DNA from: a virus
Direction: 5' to 3' (one strand)
Virus record (IMG/VR): IMGVR_UViG_3300037336_000031
Location: 1-49,353 of that record
DNA: 49,353 bases
Shown here: positions 1 through 8,215 of the stretch, in pieces
Numbering within the stretch: position 1 is the stretch's first letter
Layout of the letters: each line of letters starts with the position of its first letter
Translations under genes and position numbers: made by a program
The notes under the pieces: model-generated
Databases searched by the model: none
What the model was told of the DNA's origin: nothing
Seen by the model: the letters and a program-made list of their open reading frames with translations, nothing else

Positions 1-69
1 TCGGCTGTTATCTTCTAAAACGAGTGGGCGATAGTCGCCGAAAAAGTATAGGGTTGCTGTGTAGGTCAT
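1..69 (-). CDS. Partial small protein running off the left edge
   Basis: An open frame on the minus strand starts at an ATG at 69-67 and is still open at base 1. The visible residues begin MTYTATLYFFGDYRP. The start overlaps the stop of the small frame before it by an ATGA junction, the arrangement used through the rest of this operon. Too little is present to name a family. The start looks sound; the function is unknown. Confidence 0.5.
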   Translation of the reverse strand, partial: MTYTATLYFFGDYRPLVLEDNSR

Positions 70-137
70 TGTCTGGCCTCCTGCTGAGTCGATGGATTGA
101 AGGTTCCTGCTGGGGTTTCTATGATTGCTGTTAGCAT
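66..137 (-). CDS. Possible 23-residue linking ORF
   Basis: This very short frame starts at an ATG that overlaps the stop of the ArdC-like gene and ends in an ATGA junction with the next start, so it fills the gap between two genes exactly. The product (MLTAIIETPAGTF and ten more residues) resembles nothing I know. Gap-filling with both junctions coupled favours translation, but at this length it could be chance. Confidence 0.3.
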   Translation of the reverse strand: MLTAIIETPAGTFNPSTQQEARQ

Positions 138-421
138 TTCGGCTCCGTTTGGCTGATGTGAAAAACCGTTGTCGTCTTGGGGATTGTTATTTTTTCTCCG
201 GCACGCTCGAGCGTTATCCACGTATGCACGCGAACGCCCGTTTGTCCTTTTTTTACTTGTCGTCCCAATGCTTGCCACGCGTGATAAGTGAACACGTTTT
301 CTCGTGGGCGTATATCTTCAATCCCTCGCTCAGAAAATCCCGCGATGATTGAGGCATAATTCGACATACTCTGACTAGTACGCGCTCGGCTGAGGGCCTG
401 CGCTGAAATTTCTTGGTTCAT
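131..421 (-). CDS. ArdC-like ssDNA-binding domain protein
   Basis: The 96-residue product matches the N-terminal domain of ArdC-type antirestriction proteins. The key stretch is about residues 42-66 (NVFTYHAWQALGRQVKKGQ, then GVRVHTW), followed by the late signature VFHISQTEP near the C-terminus. In full ArdC proteins this domain binds single-stranded DNA and a metallopeptidase domain follows. Here the protein stops after the binding domain, as in many phage versions. Its start overlaps the upstream stop by ATGA. A role in protecting or handling incoming ssDNA is an inference from the family. ArdC-type domains also occur in large polyvalent proteins, which fits the giant gene elsewhere in the window. 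Confidence 0.75.
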   Translation of the reverse strand: MNQEISAQALSRARTSQSMSNYASIIAGFSERGIEDIRPRENVFTYHAWQALGRQVKKGQTGVRVHTWITLERAGEKITIPKTTTVFHISQTEPKC

Positions 422-687
422 TGTTGCTCACCCTTACAAGCAGTTACCCGCGCCGTGATTGACACGGATTGAAACCACGCTAGTGGCAAAGTCAAGATTT
501 CGGGTCTGCCGGTCAACGATTCCAGCTTGCTTACTTCTAAAATAATGTCATCCTGATTTTGCGTGTGCATTGCCACCGCTTCTGCATGACTAACCCAAGC
601 ATCAAAATCTTGATTTTCAAAGTCATCAACAACTTTGTTTAAAAATGATTTTAAATTGCTTTCGCCCGTTTGATTAAGTATTAACAT
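418..687 (-). CDS. Hypothetical protein, 89 aa
   Basis: I do not recognise this family. The protein is acidic in its first half (FENQDFDAW, HTQNQDDI) and has a short basic, cysteine-containing tail. A strong Shine-Dalgarno (AAGGAGAT) lies 6-7 bases before the ATG. The stop overlaps the start of the ArdC-like gene by ATGA, so the two are probably translated together. It is the second gene of a leftward operon. Confidence 0.65.
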   Translation of the reverse strand: MLILNQTGESNLKSFLNKVVDDFENQDFDAWVSHAEAVAMHTQNQDDIILEVSKLESLTGRPEILTLPLAWFQSVSITARVTACKGEQQ

Positions 688-727
688 TGTGTATCTCCTT
701 GGTTAGGGAGGTTTCCCCCCCAGATAA

Positions 728-1036
728 TTAAAAGTTGTAATCGTAAAAGCGAACGGGTTTGGTGTCCAGTTGGAACCTAGCGCCGTCTGATGATTTCCAC
801 CCTTGTTTGCCGAGGCGAATCCGAATGACATCAGATGTTTTGTCTGAATTAATAATCCATTCTTGATCGTTCTGGTTACTACAGTTGGCAGCAAAACCAC
901 CGACATGAAAATTTAATTTGACGCTGTCATCTTTTTTGTACTGCATTCTGCGAACTTCAATTGTCTTGTCGCTGACGTGGCGAATAATCTCAAAGGGGGT
1001 TATGTCGCTGTATCCAATCATGTTTGCGTAGTTCAT
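728..1036 (-). CDS. Conserved phage hypothetical protein, 102 aa
   Basis: This belongs to a conserved phage family of unknown function that I recall from many tailed phages. The marks are an opening NYANMIGYSDITPFEI, a central HVGGF, the stretch QNDQEWIINS, a basic RIRLGKQGW, and the ending KPVRFYDYNF. It is the first gene of the leftward operon, behind an AAGGAAAA ribosome-binding site. It has no membrane segment and no cysteine-rich motif. I can offer no function, only that its place at the head of an operon next to a divergent control region suggests early expression. Confidence 0.75.
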   Translation of the reverse strand: MNYANMIGYSDITPFEIIRHVSDKTIEVRRMQYKKDDSVKLNFHVGGFAANCSNQNDQEWIINSDKTSDVIRIRLGKQGWKSSDGARFQLDTKPVRFYDYNF

Positions 1037-1402
1037 CTCGTTTTCCTTTGTGGTTTGTTGGCATGACTAATTAGTGCATAACTACATTACAAACCCGAAC
1101 CACAAAACGGGCAATTCGTATGTTTGGAAGGCTCCCTTCTGTTTTGCGAAACCCTAGGAACTGTCGGATTGTCCCGCACTAATAGAGTTAAACGCGCCCG
1201 CGAGTAGCAGATAAATGGCGGTGTGTGTTTCGATTATCAGAAGGAAGGGTTAAGTAAAGCCTAACACTTGGGTTGCATACAGTACTCGTATTGTGTAAAG
1301 TGTGGATATTCTCTTTTTGTACCGCGTGTTTCACGTGAAACAGTGGCTAAGGGAAACCGGTGCAAGTACAGCGCCGCGTCTTTACAAGTGGGCTCAATCA
1401 GC
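1037..1402. other. Divergent intergenic control region
   Basis: These 366 bases separate the leftward accessory operon from the rightward terminase and structural genes. They hold a perfect parS site (entered separately) and separated inverted repeats, such as CCTTCTG at about 1135 against CAGAAGG at about 1239. A short hairpin GAAGG-CTC-CCTTC lies near 1127. TGTAAAG at about 1291 resembles half of the operator found at 2300. I see no clear sigma-70 promoter, tRNA or convincing ORF. A frame with a TTG at 1268 runs through it in phase with terS, but this looks like upstream read-through. Confidence 0.6.
1327..1342. promoter_or_regulatory. parS: Perfect consensus parS site
   Basis: The sequence is TGTTTCACGTGAAACA, a perfect 16-base palindrome identical to the consensus centromere site bound by chromosomal ParB (Spo0J) in most bacterial phyla. 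It lies 60 bases upstream of the likely terS start, on the side expected for a control or packaging region. A 16-base match by chance in a window of this size is extremely unlikely. Binding by host ParB is established for this sequence in bacteria; its use by this phage is inference. Confidence 0.85.
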
Positions 1403-2236
1403 ATGGCAAGACTAAGTAGAAAGCAGATAAGGGAAGGACTCGAGCAGATACCTATTGATACGGTATTGCTAGGGGTGAATAGCCCAGTAGGTAAACTGAC
1501 AGCCAAGCAAAAAGAATTTGCTCGACTGGTGGCTCTGGGTGAAACAAAGTCAGGCGCGTATCGAGGGGCATACAACAGCACTGGTAAACCACATACAGTC
1601 GCCGTAACTGGGCATAAGCTCGCGTCTCGTCCTGACATACAAATGACAATAGAAGCTTATAAGCTGGCACATGAGGCAGCGAAGTACCGAACGCCCATTG
1701 CTCTGCGCGAGCTTGTAATCCATCAGCTTACTCAGCACGCTCTAAATACAGAGTGCCCACCGGCTCAGCGCATCAAAGCCCTCGAGCTTTTGGGCAAGGT
1801 GTCTGAGGTAGCAGCATTTACTGAGAGAAAAGAAACTATAGTAGTCACTCAATCTGCTGACATACGCACGAAGCTGCTGGAGTCTCTGCGCAACGTAGTA
1901 GACGTTGAAGATGTGACAGTGAAGGATGACGACGCGAGTAGTCTGCTCGATGAACTGGCAAACGGTGGCGGAAATTGTGGCGACCCATTACCCGAGACCC
2001 ACCGTGCCCCTACCCCCCTAAGTGATGCTAAGGGTGACTTCTGTAGTATACATACTACTTCACACGAACAATCCCCCTTAGAATCGACCCAAATCACCCC
2101 CGAGAATAAAAAAGATGCCGAAGAAGACCCCACCCCCTCTATATGGGAAGACCCCCCCATAGGTGATGAAAATGACAGTGCCGGGGGGGATATATTTTCT
2201 GAAAATCCAGATGACGACGATGGGAATCTAAAGTAG
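1403..2236 (+). CDS. terS: Terminase small subunit
   Basis: The 277-residue product carries the Terminase_2 type small-subunit signature near its N-terminus, LTAKQKEFARLVALGE, then AYRGAYNSTG, a helix-turn-helix-like DNA-binding region. A helical oligomerisation part follows (LIHQL-like, RIKALELLGKV). The last 90 or so residues are an acidic, proline-rich tail. TerS recognises phage DNA and recruits the large subunit for packaging, and terL follows one gene later. I chose ATG 1403. A TTG at 1268 would extend the protein by 45 residues through the parS site, without family support. No strong ribosome-binding site precedes 1403, so the start is the weak point. Confidence 0.8.
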   Translation: MARLSRKQIREGLEQIPIDTVLLGVNSPVGKLTAKQKEFARLVALGETKSGAYRGAYNSTGKPHTVAVTGHKLASRPDIQMTIEAYKLAHEAAKYRTPIALRELVIHQLTQHALNTECPPAQRIKALELLGKVSEVAAFTERKETIVVTQSADIRTKLLESLRNVVDVEDVTVKDDDASSLLDELANGGGNCGDPLPETHRAPTPLSDAKGDFCSIHTTSHEQSPLESTQITPENKKDAEEDPTPSIWEDPPIGDENDSAGGDIFSENPDDDDGNLK

Positions 2237-2299
2237 ACTTAGGGGTTTTGCTGTGGATAACGTTTGTAGGTTATTGATTTTGAACGATAAAAAAATCAT

Positions 2300-2321
2300 C
2301 CTTTACACTGTAAAGGTTGGC
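2300..2321. promoter_or_regulatory. Inverted-repeat operator upstream of the HTH gene
   Basis: The core is a perfect palindrome, CCTTTACA-C-TGTAAAGG (2300-2316), ending a few bases before the ATG at 2324 and covering its ribosome-binding region. The reverse complement of 2300-2321 matches 46896-46917 at 20 of 22 positions. A bound protein here would block translation start or transcription of the downstream gene. The obvious candidate binder is that gene's own LexA-type product, but this is inference. Confidence 0.6.
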
Positions 2322-2323
2322 AA

Positions 2324-2587
2324 ATGAGGTTTAAAACATTTGAGCAGGCTTTAGAAGCGAACATGACATCTAGGCAGAAGGATATCTTCCTTGTAATAGA
2401 CGAGTGGTGGAACCGGTTTGGGTTTGGTCCATCTATAGATGATGTAATGAGTATTACTGGGGATAAGAGTAGAGCTAATGTGCATAGGATAATGAATAAG
2501 CTATGTGAGATAGGGGTCTGCCGTAGGACGAAGGGGCGGGCTCGAAGCGTAAGGCCGATTTATCTTAAGCTGAGGAATATAGAGTGA
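2324..2587 (+). CDS. LexA-type winged-helix DNA-binding protein
   Basis: The 87 residues align with the N-terminal DNA-binding domain of LexA: MTSRQKDIFLVIDEW, then FGFGPSIDDVMSITG, SRANVHRIMNKLCEIG and a basic end RRTKGRARSVRP. The C-terminal self-cleaving peptidase domain of LexA is absent, so RecA-stimulated cleavage is not expected. It lies between the terminase subunit genes, its TGA overlapping the GTG start of terL, and an inverted repeat sits just before its start. I infer an autoregulated transcription factor for the packaging and structural operon. A role as a second DNA-recognition partner of the terminase is possible. Confidence 0.75.
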   Translation: MRFKTFEQALEANMTSRQKDIFLVIDEWWNRFGFGPSIDDVMSITGDKSRANVHRIMNKLCEIGVCRRTKGRARSVRPIYLKLRNIE

Positions 2588-4086
2588 GGCTAGATGAAAT
2601 CGCTCAGGCCATAGAGAAGCTCCCTTATCACGAGCAGGAGAGGTTCTTAAAGATGCTTGCCGAGTATGAGGCTAGTATTAAGCGTGAGAAGTCTCAGAAG
2701 GACTTTATGGTCTATGTCAAAGAGATGTGGCCCGGATTTGTGGCTGGGCGGCATCATAAGGTTATGGCTCAGAAGTTCCAAGAAATCGCTGACGGAAAAC
2801 TAAAGAGGCTCATTATCTGTTTGGCGCCTAGGCATACTAAGTCGGAGTTCGCTTCTTATTTATTGCCCTCTTGGTTTCTGGGCAAGTATCCCGAGAAGAA
2901 AGTCATCCAAGCCTCTAATACGGCGGAATTGGCAGTGGGATTTGGTCGTAAGGTGCGTAACCTTGTGGGCTCGGAACAATATGCCCAAGTATTTCCGAAC
3001 GTTTCCTTGCGGTCGGATTCTAAGGCGGCGGGGCGTTGGTCTACCAACCACGGTGGAGAGTACTTTGCTATCGGTGTTGGCGGAACCATGACGGGTAAGG
3101 GCGCGGATCTGGCTATTATTGACGACCCACACTCGGAACAAGAAGCAAGATTAGCAGCCACAAATCCGGAAGTGTTTGATAGCGTTTTTGAGTGGTACAC
3201 CTCTGGCCCTAGACAGCGACTCCAGCCTAACGGGGCTATTATAATTGTTATGACACGATGGTCCAAAAAGGACCTTGTTGGCAAAGTACTGCAAAGTATG
3301 ATTGATAGGGACGGCGAGAAGTGGGAAGTCATTGAGTTTCCAGCGATAATGCCCTCCGGACAACCTTTGTGGCCTGAATTCTGGAGTTTAGACCTTTTAA
3401 CGGCGCTTAAGGACGAACTACCTGTCGCTAAGTGGAACGCGCAGTACCAACAAAACCCGACATCCGAAGAGGGCGCTATCATTCGGCGGGAGTGGTGGAT
3501 GCCTTGGGAGAAAGCAGACCCTCCGCACTGCGAATACATTATAATGACGCTCGATGCCGCTGCTGAAACGAACAACAGATCTGACTATACGGCGCTTTTG
3601 ACTTGGGGTGTTTTCAGTGATGACGAATTGACTGGCGGAAACAGCCATATTATCCTGTTAAATGCGATCAATGTACGTGTTGAGTTCCATGAGCTTAAGG
3701 CGTTAGCCATGAGGGAGTGGGAAGAGTGGTCACCAGACTCGTTTATTGTGGAAAAAAAGTCCTCTGGAACGCCTTTGTTTCAAGAACTACGCAGAACGGG
3801 TATACCGGTACAAGAATTCACCCCCCACAGGGGCACCGGAGACAAGATAGCCCGGCTGAATGCAGTCTCAGATATTGTAAGGTCGGGAATGGTTTGGTAT
3901 CCATCCGGCAAAAGATGGGCCGATGAGGTGATCGAACAGGTTGCCGCATTTCCCAACGCAGGTAATGACGATATGGTTGACTGCACGAGTATGGCGCTGG
4001 CAAGGTTCAGAAATGGCGGGTTTATACGGTTAAATACCGATGAACTAGACGAAATCACGTACCCGAGAAAAGCGGCGTACTATTAA
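2584..4086 (+). CDS. terL: Terminase large subunit
   Basis: This is the 500-residue packaging motor. The ATPase part shows a Walker A variant LAPRHTKSE (80-88) and a Walker B DLAIIDDPH (175-183). The C-terminal RNase H-like nuclease shows the acidic triad positions MTLDAA (D324), FIVEKK (E390) and NDDMVD (462-466). Length is normal for the family. Translation starts at a GTG that overlaps the preceding stop, which suggests coupling. It translocates DNA into the prohead through the portal encoded next and cuts the concatemer. No catalytic residue appears missing. Confidence 0.95.
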   Translation: MRLDEIAQAIEKLPYHEQERFLKMLAEYEASIKREKSQKDFMVYVKEMWPGFVAGRHHKVMAQKFQEIADGKLKRLIICLAPRHTKSEFASYLLPSWFLGKYPEKKVIQASNTAELAVGFGRKVRNLVGSEQYAQVFPNVSLRSDSKAAGRWSTNHGGEYFAIGVGGTMTGKGADLAIIDDPHSEQEARLAATNPEVFDSVFEWYTSGPRQRLQPNGAIIIVMTRWSKKDLVGKVLQSMIDRDGEKWEVIEFPAIMPSGQPLWPEFWSLDLLTALKDELPVAKWNAQYQQNPTSEEGAIIRREWWMPWEKADPPHCEYIIMTLDAAAETNNRSDYTALLTWGVFSDDELTGGNSHIILLNAINVRVEFHELKALAMREWEEWSPDSFIVEKKSSGTPLFQELRRTGIPVQEFTPHRGTGDKIARLNAVSDIVRSGMVWYPSGKRWADEVIEQVAAFPNAGNDDMVDCTSMALARFRNGGFIRLNTDELDEITYPRKAAYY

Positions 4087-4100
4087 CTTAAGGATATGTC

Positions 4101-6668
4101 ATGGCTATTGAAAAAGGTTTGTACGCAGCCCCGCAAGGGATGGAAAATATGTTGGGCGAGGATATTCCTGAGTTGGAGATCGAGATTATTGACCCTGAGA
4201 TGGTAACGCTAGATGATGGGTCAGTTGAGATCACAATCATTCCGGGGGATGAAACAGGGGATGAGGATTTCGATGCTAACTTGGCGGAAAGTTTGGATAA
4301 TGGGGTGCTTGCGGAGTTGTCGGGGGATTTGATCCTTGCCTATGATAACGACATCGCTTCACGCAAAGACTGGGAAGAAACCTATACCGAAGGCATTAAG
4401 CTGCTGGGCTTAAAGTATGAAGAGCGTACTGAGCCGTGGGAAGGAGCCTGCGGTGTACACCACCCGATGATTGCTGAGGCCGCAGTGCGGTTCCAAGCAG
4501 AAGCTATTATGGAGACATTCCCAGCCAGCGGTCCAGTACGCACAAAGATTATTGGTCAGAGTGACCGTAAAAAGCAAGAGGCCGCAGAAAGAGTGAAGGC
4601 GGATTTAAATTACCAGCTTACGGAAGTTATGCGTGAGTACCGGTCTGAGCACGAGAAGATGCTGTGGAACCTACCGATCGCAGGTAGCGCATTCAAAAAA
4701 GTGTATTACGATCCCACTATTGGACGGCAAGTCTCCCTGTTTATCCCAGCAGAGGACGTAGTCATCCCTTACGGGGTATCAGATATATCCATGTGTGAGC
4801 GTATCACACATCGTATGCGTAAGACTAAAAATGACATATTAAAGTTACAAGAGTCTGGGTTTTACCGTGCAGACATAGATATCGACGACACGCCCACCAT
4901 ACAGACTGACCCTGTTCAGAAAGCCAAAGACCGTGAGAGCGGGTTTAGCGCAACCTACGACGACCGCCCCCTGCTGCTAGAGATGCACGTCGAGCTGGAT
5001 ATTCCGGGCTTTGAGGATGTTGATAGCGATGGCGAACCCACGGGTATTCCCTTGCCGTATGTCGTAACCATCCTGAAAGACACGGGTGATGTGCTGGCTG
5101 TTCGCCGTAACTGGGACCCAGTACCTAAAAAGACTGAGGGCAACCGCGCAGCGCAAATAGTATACAAGCGCCCTAACCAGTACTTCGTGCATTACCAGTA
5201 CGTGCCGGGTTTTGGGTCATACGGATTTGGTTTGGTGCACTTAATTGGTAACTCAGCCAAGTCAGCAACGGCTATTACACGTCAGTTGGTTGATGCAGGT
5301 ACGCTATCTAACTTACCGGGTGGTTTAAAGACTCGGGGCCTACGTATTAAGGGAGATGACACACCAATTTCTCCGGGCGAGTTCCGTGATGTGGATGTGG
5401 CCTCTGGTGCGTTGCGTGACAATATCATGCCGTTGCCATACAAGGAGCCGTCACAAGCGTTGCTATCACTACTGGGTATTATCTCGGAAGAAGCGCGACG
5501 GTTCGCAGCTAGCCCAGATATGAAAGTGTCGGATATGTCGGCACAGGCCCCAGTGGGTACAACACTTGCGTTAATCGAACGTAACTTAAAGGTGATGTCG
5601 GCTGTTCAGGCACGGATGCACTTCGCCATGAAGCAGGAACTCAAACTCCTTGCGGTAATGATCCGAGACCACGCCTCTGAAAGTTATGACTACGAGCCAG
5701 AAGACGGACACATCCACGCTCGACGCGAGGACTACAGCCACGTAGAGATTATCCCTGTCAGTGATCCTAACGCCAGTACATTGGCTCAGCGGGTAGTGCA
5801 GTATCAAGCGGTGATTCAGTTGGCTCAGATGGCGCCACAGATTTACAACCTGCCTAAGCTGCATCGGCAGATGTTGGATGTCTTAAATATTAAGGACGCA
5901 GCCGAGTTAGTGCCGTTAGAGGAAGACCAGAAGCCGGTTGATCCTATCAGTGAGAACATGGACATTCTTAACGGTAAACCTGTTAAAGCCTTTATGTACC
6001 AAGATCACGAGGCACACATCCAAGTCCACATGGCGGCAATGCAGGATCCTGTGTTGATGCAAGTCATGGGTCAGAACCCACAGGCGCAGGTCTTAATGCA
6101 AGCAGCAAATGCGCATATTACCGAGCACGTTGCTTTTGCTTACAGAGATCAGATCCAACGCCAGATGGGTGTCACACTGCCTCACCCAGACACCGAGATG
6201 ACCGAAGAAGTAGAAGCACAAATGTCGCGTTTGGCAGCGGAAGCAGCAGGTCAGTTGCTTGGTAAACATCAAGCAGAAGCCCAAGCTAAGAAAAACGCCG
6301 AAGCGCAACAAGATCCGATCATTCAAATGCAGCAGCAAGAAATGCAGATCAAGATGAAAGAAGTCGAGATCAAAGAGAAAAAGATGATGGCTGACGTTGC
6401 GGCAGACGCTGATAAATTGGCATTAGAGCGCGAAAAATTGCAGGCTGATATGGAGAAAGAAGGTTTACGTATTGGTTCGCAGACTGCTCAGGTTAAGGCA
6501 AAGCTGGAGTCGCAACAACAGCTAGATATGCTAAAGGCAGGGCTTAAAGCCGAAGAGATGCAGGCTCGAAACCAAGCAGAGGGAATGCGAATGGGTATTG
6601 ACGTCGCCAAGACCAAAGCACAGATATCAACGCAAACGCAACAAATGCAACAAACGAAAGGAGAGTAA
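4101..6668 (+). CDS. Portal protein
   Basis: This 855-residue protein follows terL, as portals do. The middle resembles large podovirus portals: GACGVHHPMIAEAAVRFQAEA near 117-137, a stretch FGSYGFGLVHLIGN near 375, and a long helical region around ALLSLLGIISEEARRF. The last 150 residues are a long charged coiled coil rich in Q, E, K and M (for example QMQQQEMQIKMKEVEIKEK), which may form the barrel or crown inside the head. An acidic N-terminal 60 residues precede the fold. A clear AAGGA ribosome-binding site lies before the ATG. The call rests on position, length and family resemblance. Confidence 0.9.
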   Translation: MAIEKGLYAAPQGMENMLGEDIPELEIEIIDPEMVTLDDGSVEITIIPGDETGDEDFDANLAESLDNGVLAELSGDLILAYDNDIASRKDWEETYTEGIKLLGLKYEERTEPWEGACGVHHPMIAEAAVRFQAEAIMETFPASGPVRTKIIGQSDRKKQEAAERVKADLNYQLTEVMREYRSEHEKMLWNLPIAGSAFKKVYYDPTIGRQVSLFIPAEDVVIPYGVSDISMCERITHRMRKTKNDILKLQESGFYRADIDIDDTPTIQTDPVQKAKDRESGFSATYDDRPLLLEMHVELDIPGFEDVDSDGEPTGIPLPYVVTILKDTGDVLAVRRNWDPVPKKTEGNRAAQIVYKRPNQYFVHYQYVPGFGSYGFGLVHLIGNSAKSATAITRQLVDAGTLSNLPGGLKTRGLRIKGDDTPISPGEFRDVDVASGALRDNIMPLPYKEPSQALLSLLGIISEEARRFAASPDMKVSDMSAQAPVGTTLALIERNLKVMSAVQARMHFAMKQELKLLAVMIRDHASESYDYEPEDGHIHARREDYSHVEIIPVSDPNASTLAQRVVQYQAVIQLAQMAPQIYNLPKLHRQMLDVLNIKDAAELVPLEEDQKPVDPISENMDILNGKPVKAFMYQDHEAHIQVHMAAMQDPVLMQVMGQNPQAQVLMQAANAHITEHVAFAYRDQIQRQMGVTLPHPDTEMTEEVEAQMSRLAAEAAGQLLGKHQAEAQAKKNAEAQQDPIIQMQQQEMQIKMKEVEIKEKKMMADVAADADKLALEREKLQADMEKEGLRIGSQTAQVKAKLESQQQLDMLKAGLKAEEMQARNQAEGMRMGIDVAKTKAQISTQTQQMQQTKGE

Positions 6669-6671
6669 CGA

Positions 6672-6860
6672 ATGGACATTATTGATCTACTACGCGGCAA
6701 ATATCGGGAACGTATGAATGATATTGCTGACGCTGTTTCTACCGGCACATGCCGTAGCTATGAAGAGTACCAACGTCTGTGTGGAGTAATTGAGGGCCTA
6801 GCCCATGCAGAACGCGACCTTTTGGACCTCAAAGAAACGATGGAGAAAAACGATGAGTGA
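6672..6860 (+). CDS. Small conserved head-region protein, 62 aa
   Basis: A short helical protein (MDIIDLLRGKYRERMNDI, then a central EEYQRLCGVIEGL and a charged end) lies directly between the portal and co-chaperonin genes. It starts 3 bases after the portal stop behind AAAGGAGAG and overlaps the next start. I recall similar short proteins at this place in related podovirus-like genomes, without an assigned function. A head-assembly role is inferred from position only. Confidence 0.7.
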   Translation: MDIIDLLRGKYRERMNDIADAVSTGTCRSYEEYQRLCGVIEGLAHAERDLLDLKETMEKNDE

Positions 6861-7257
6861 GATACTTATCGCGACAAACCCAGATAATCCTCAGATTATT
6901 GGAGCAATTAACACAGAGGCTAAGGCTTCCCAGCTCCCCAAACCTTCTGGGTACCGTATGTTATGTGCTATTCCTGAAGTCGAAAAGGAGTTCGAGAGCG
7001 GTATTGCCAAAGCCGATGAGACCGTGCGTTATGAAGAAGTGCTAACCACGGTGCTGTTTGTGGTTGCAATTGGCCCTGATTGTTACGCAGATACAGAGCG
7101 ATTCAGTTCAGGCCCGTGGTGTAAGGAAGGTGATTTTGTTTTAGTACGACCAAACTCGGGCTCTAGGCTAATTATTCACGGCAAAGAGTTCCGCTTGATA
7201 AACGATGATTCTGTTGAGGCTGTTGTTGAGGACCCTCGCGGCATTAGACGCAAATAA
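6853..7257 (+). CDS. GroES-like co-chaperonin
   Basis: The 134-residue product has the 10-kDa co-chaperonin pattern. PSGYRMLCAIPEVE is the first strand, followed by a loop SGIAKADE in the place of the GroEL-binding mobile loop. VLFVVAIGPDCYAD matches the conserved VVAxG strand, GPWCKEGDFVLVRP matches the VKxGD turn, and a final strand ends DDSVEAVVEDP. Phage versions such as T4 Gp31 replace host GroES so that GroEL can fold the capsid protein. Its place between portal and scaffold genes fits. I use ATG 6853, which overlaps the previous stop; the longer frame from 6805 lies inside the preceding gene. Confidence 0.8.
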   Translation: MSEILIATNPDNPQIIGAINTEAKASQLPKPSGYRMLCAIPEVEKEFESGIAKADETVRYEEVLTTVLFVVAIGPDCYADTERFSSGPWCKEGDFVLVRPNSGSRLIIHGKEFRLINDDSVEAVVEDPRGIRRK

Positions 7258-7267
7258 GGAGTAGACC

Positions 7268-8215
7268 ATGCAAGAATATCAATTTCCCGATGAGAAAGAC
7301 CAAACACCGTCCGAGATCGAGCTTGAGCTAGAAGGTGCAGAAGACAAGACTGAAATCGAGATTGTAGACGACACGCCTGAGAAGGACCGTGGGCGTAAAC
7401 CGCTAGAAAAGGAAATAGAGGAGCCCACCGAGGAAGAGCTAAACGACTATAGCGCTAAGGTTCAAAAACGCCTTAAGGAGTTGACCCATGGCCGTCATGA
7501 CGAGCGCCGCAAAGCCGAAGCCCTTACTAGAGAGAAGGTTGAGTTAGAGCGGGTGGCCAAGATTATGGCGGAGGAGAATCGTCAACTGCACGAGTATGTG
7601 AATATGGGGCAAACGGCGTATATCGACAAATCTAAGTCGTTAGCCACGCTCAACATCAACGCTGCAAAAACAAAACTTAAATCGGCACTAGAGTCTGGCG
7701 ATACGGATGAAGTCATCAACGCGCAAGAAGATCTGTACCGAGCTCAGAACGAAATGACGCAAGTCAACGCGTTTAAACCGTCGAACTTGCAAAAACAGGA
7801 AAATAGGGAATATACTACCCCTGTACAGCAACCACAATCGCCGCAGTTAGACGACAAAGTTGTAAGTTGGGCGGAGAAGAACCAATGGTTCGAGAAGCCC
7901 GGGCACGAAGACATGACAGGTTTTGCCTACGGAGTGCACAATAAGTTAGTGCGTGAGTTTGGTGAGCCCTATACAAAGAGTGATGAGTACTATTACAAAA
8001 TCGACGATGCTATGCGAAGGGCTTTCCCAGATCAGTTTGAGTCTAGCCCAGACCAGCCCCGCCGCGCAAAATCCGTTGTTGCTCCGGCGCAGCGCACGTC
8101 CGCCCCGAAGAAGATTCGGCTAACAGTAACGCAACAAAACGTGGCTAAGAGACTAGGTGTTCCTCTTGAGCTCTACGCAAAGAAAATGGCTGAATTGGAG
8201 AATCAAAATGGCTGA
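7268..8215 (+). CDS. Head scaffolding protein
   Basis: The 315-residue protein is highly charged and mostly helical. It has an acidic N-terminus, then a long coiled-coil region (AEALTREKVELERVAKIMAE and onward, about residues 80-180), a linker rich in Q and P, and a basic C-terminus (RRAKSVVAPAQ, PKKIRLTV). This layout, with its position before the capsid gene, is that of tailed-phage scaffold proteins, whose basic C-terminal end contacts the coat protein. A good AAGGAG site precedes the ATG. Sequence alone does not show whether it is cleaved. Confidence 0.8.
   Translation: MQEYQFPDEKDQTPSEIELELEGAEDKTEIEIVDDTPEKDRGRKPLEKEIEEPTEEELNDYSAKVQKRLKELTHGRHDERRKAEALTREKVELERVAKIMAEENRQLHEYVNMGQTAYIDKSKSLATLNINAAKTKLKSALESGDTDEVINAQEDLYRAQNEMTQVNAFKPSNLQKQENREYTTPVQQPQSPQLDDKVVSWAEKNQWFEKPGHEDMTGFAYGVHNKLVREFGEPYTKSDEYYYKIDDAMRRAFPDQFESSPDQPRRAKSVVAPAQRTSAPKKIRLTVTQQNVAKRLGVPLELYAKKMAELENQNG

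Noticed and set aside
1268-1402. Longer terS starting at TTG 1268
   Set aside because: The extra 45 residues have no family support and would read through the parS site; ATG 1403 fits the family start better.
2856-3575. Minus-strand 239-codon frame opposite terL
   Set aside because: Shadow of the terL coding sequence; no family pattern, while terL shows all its motifs.
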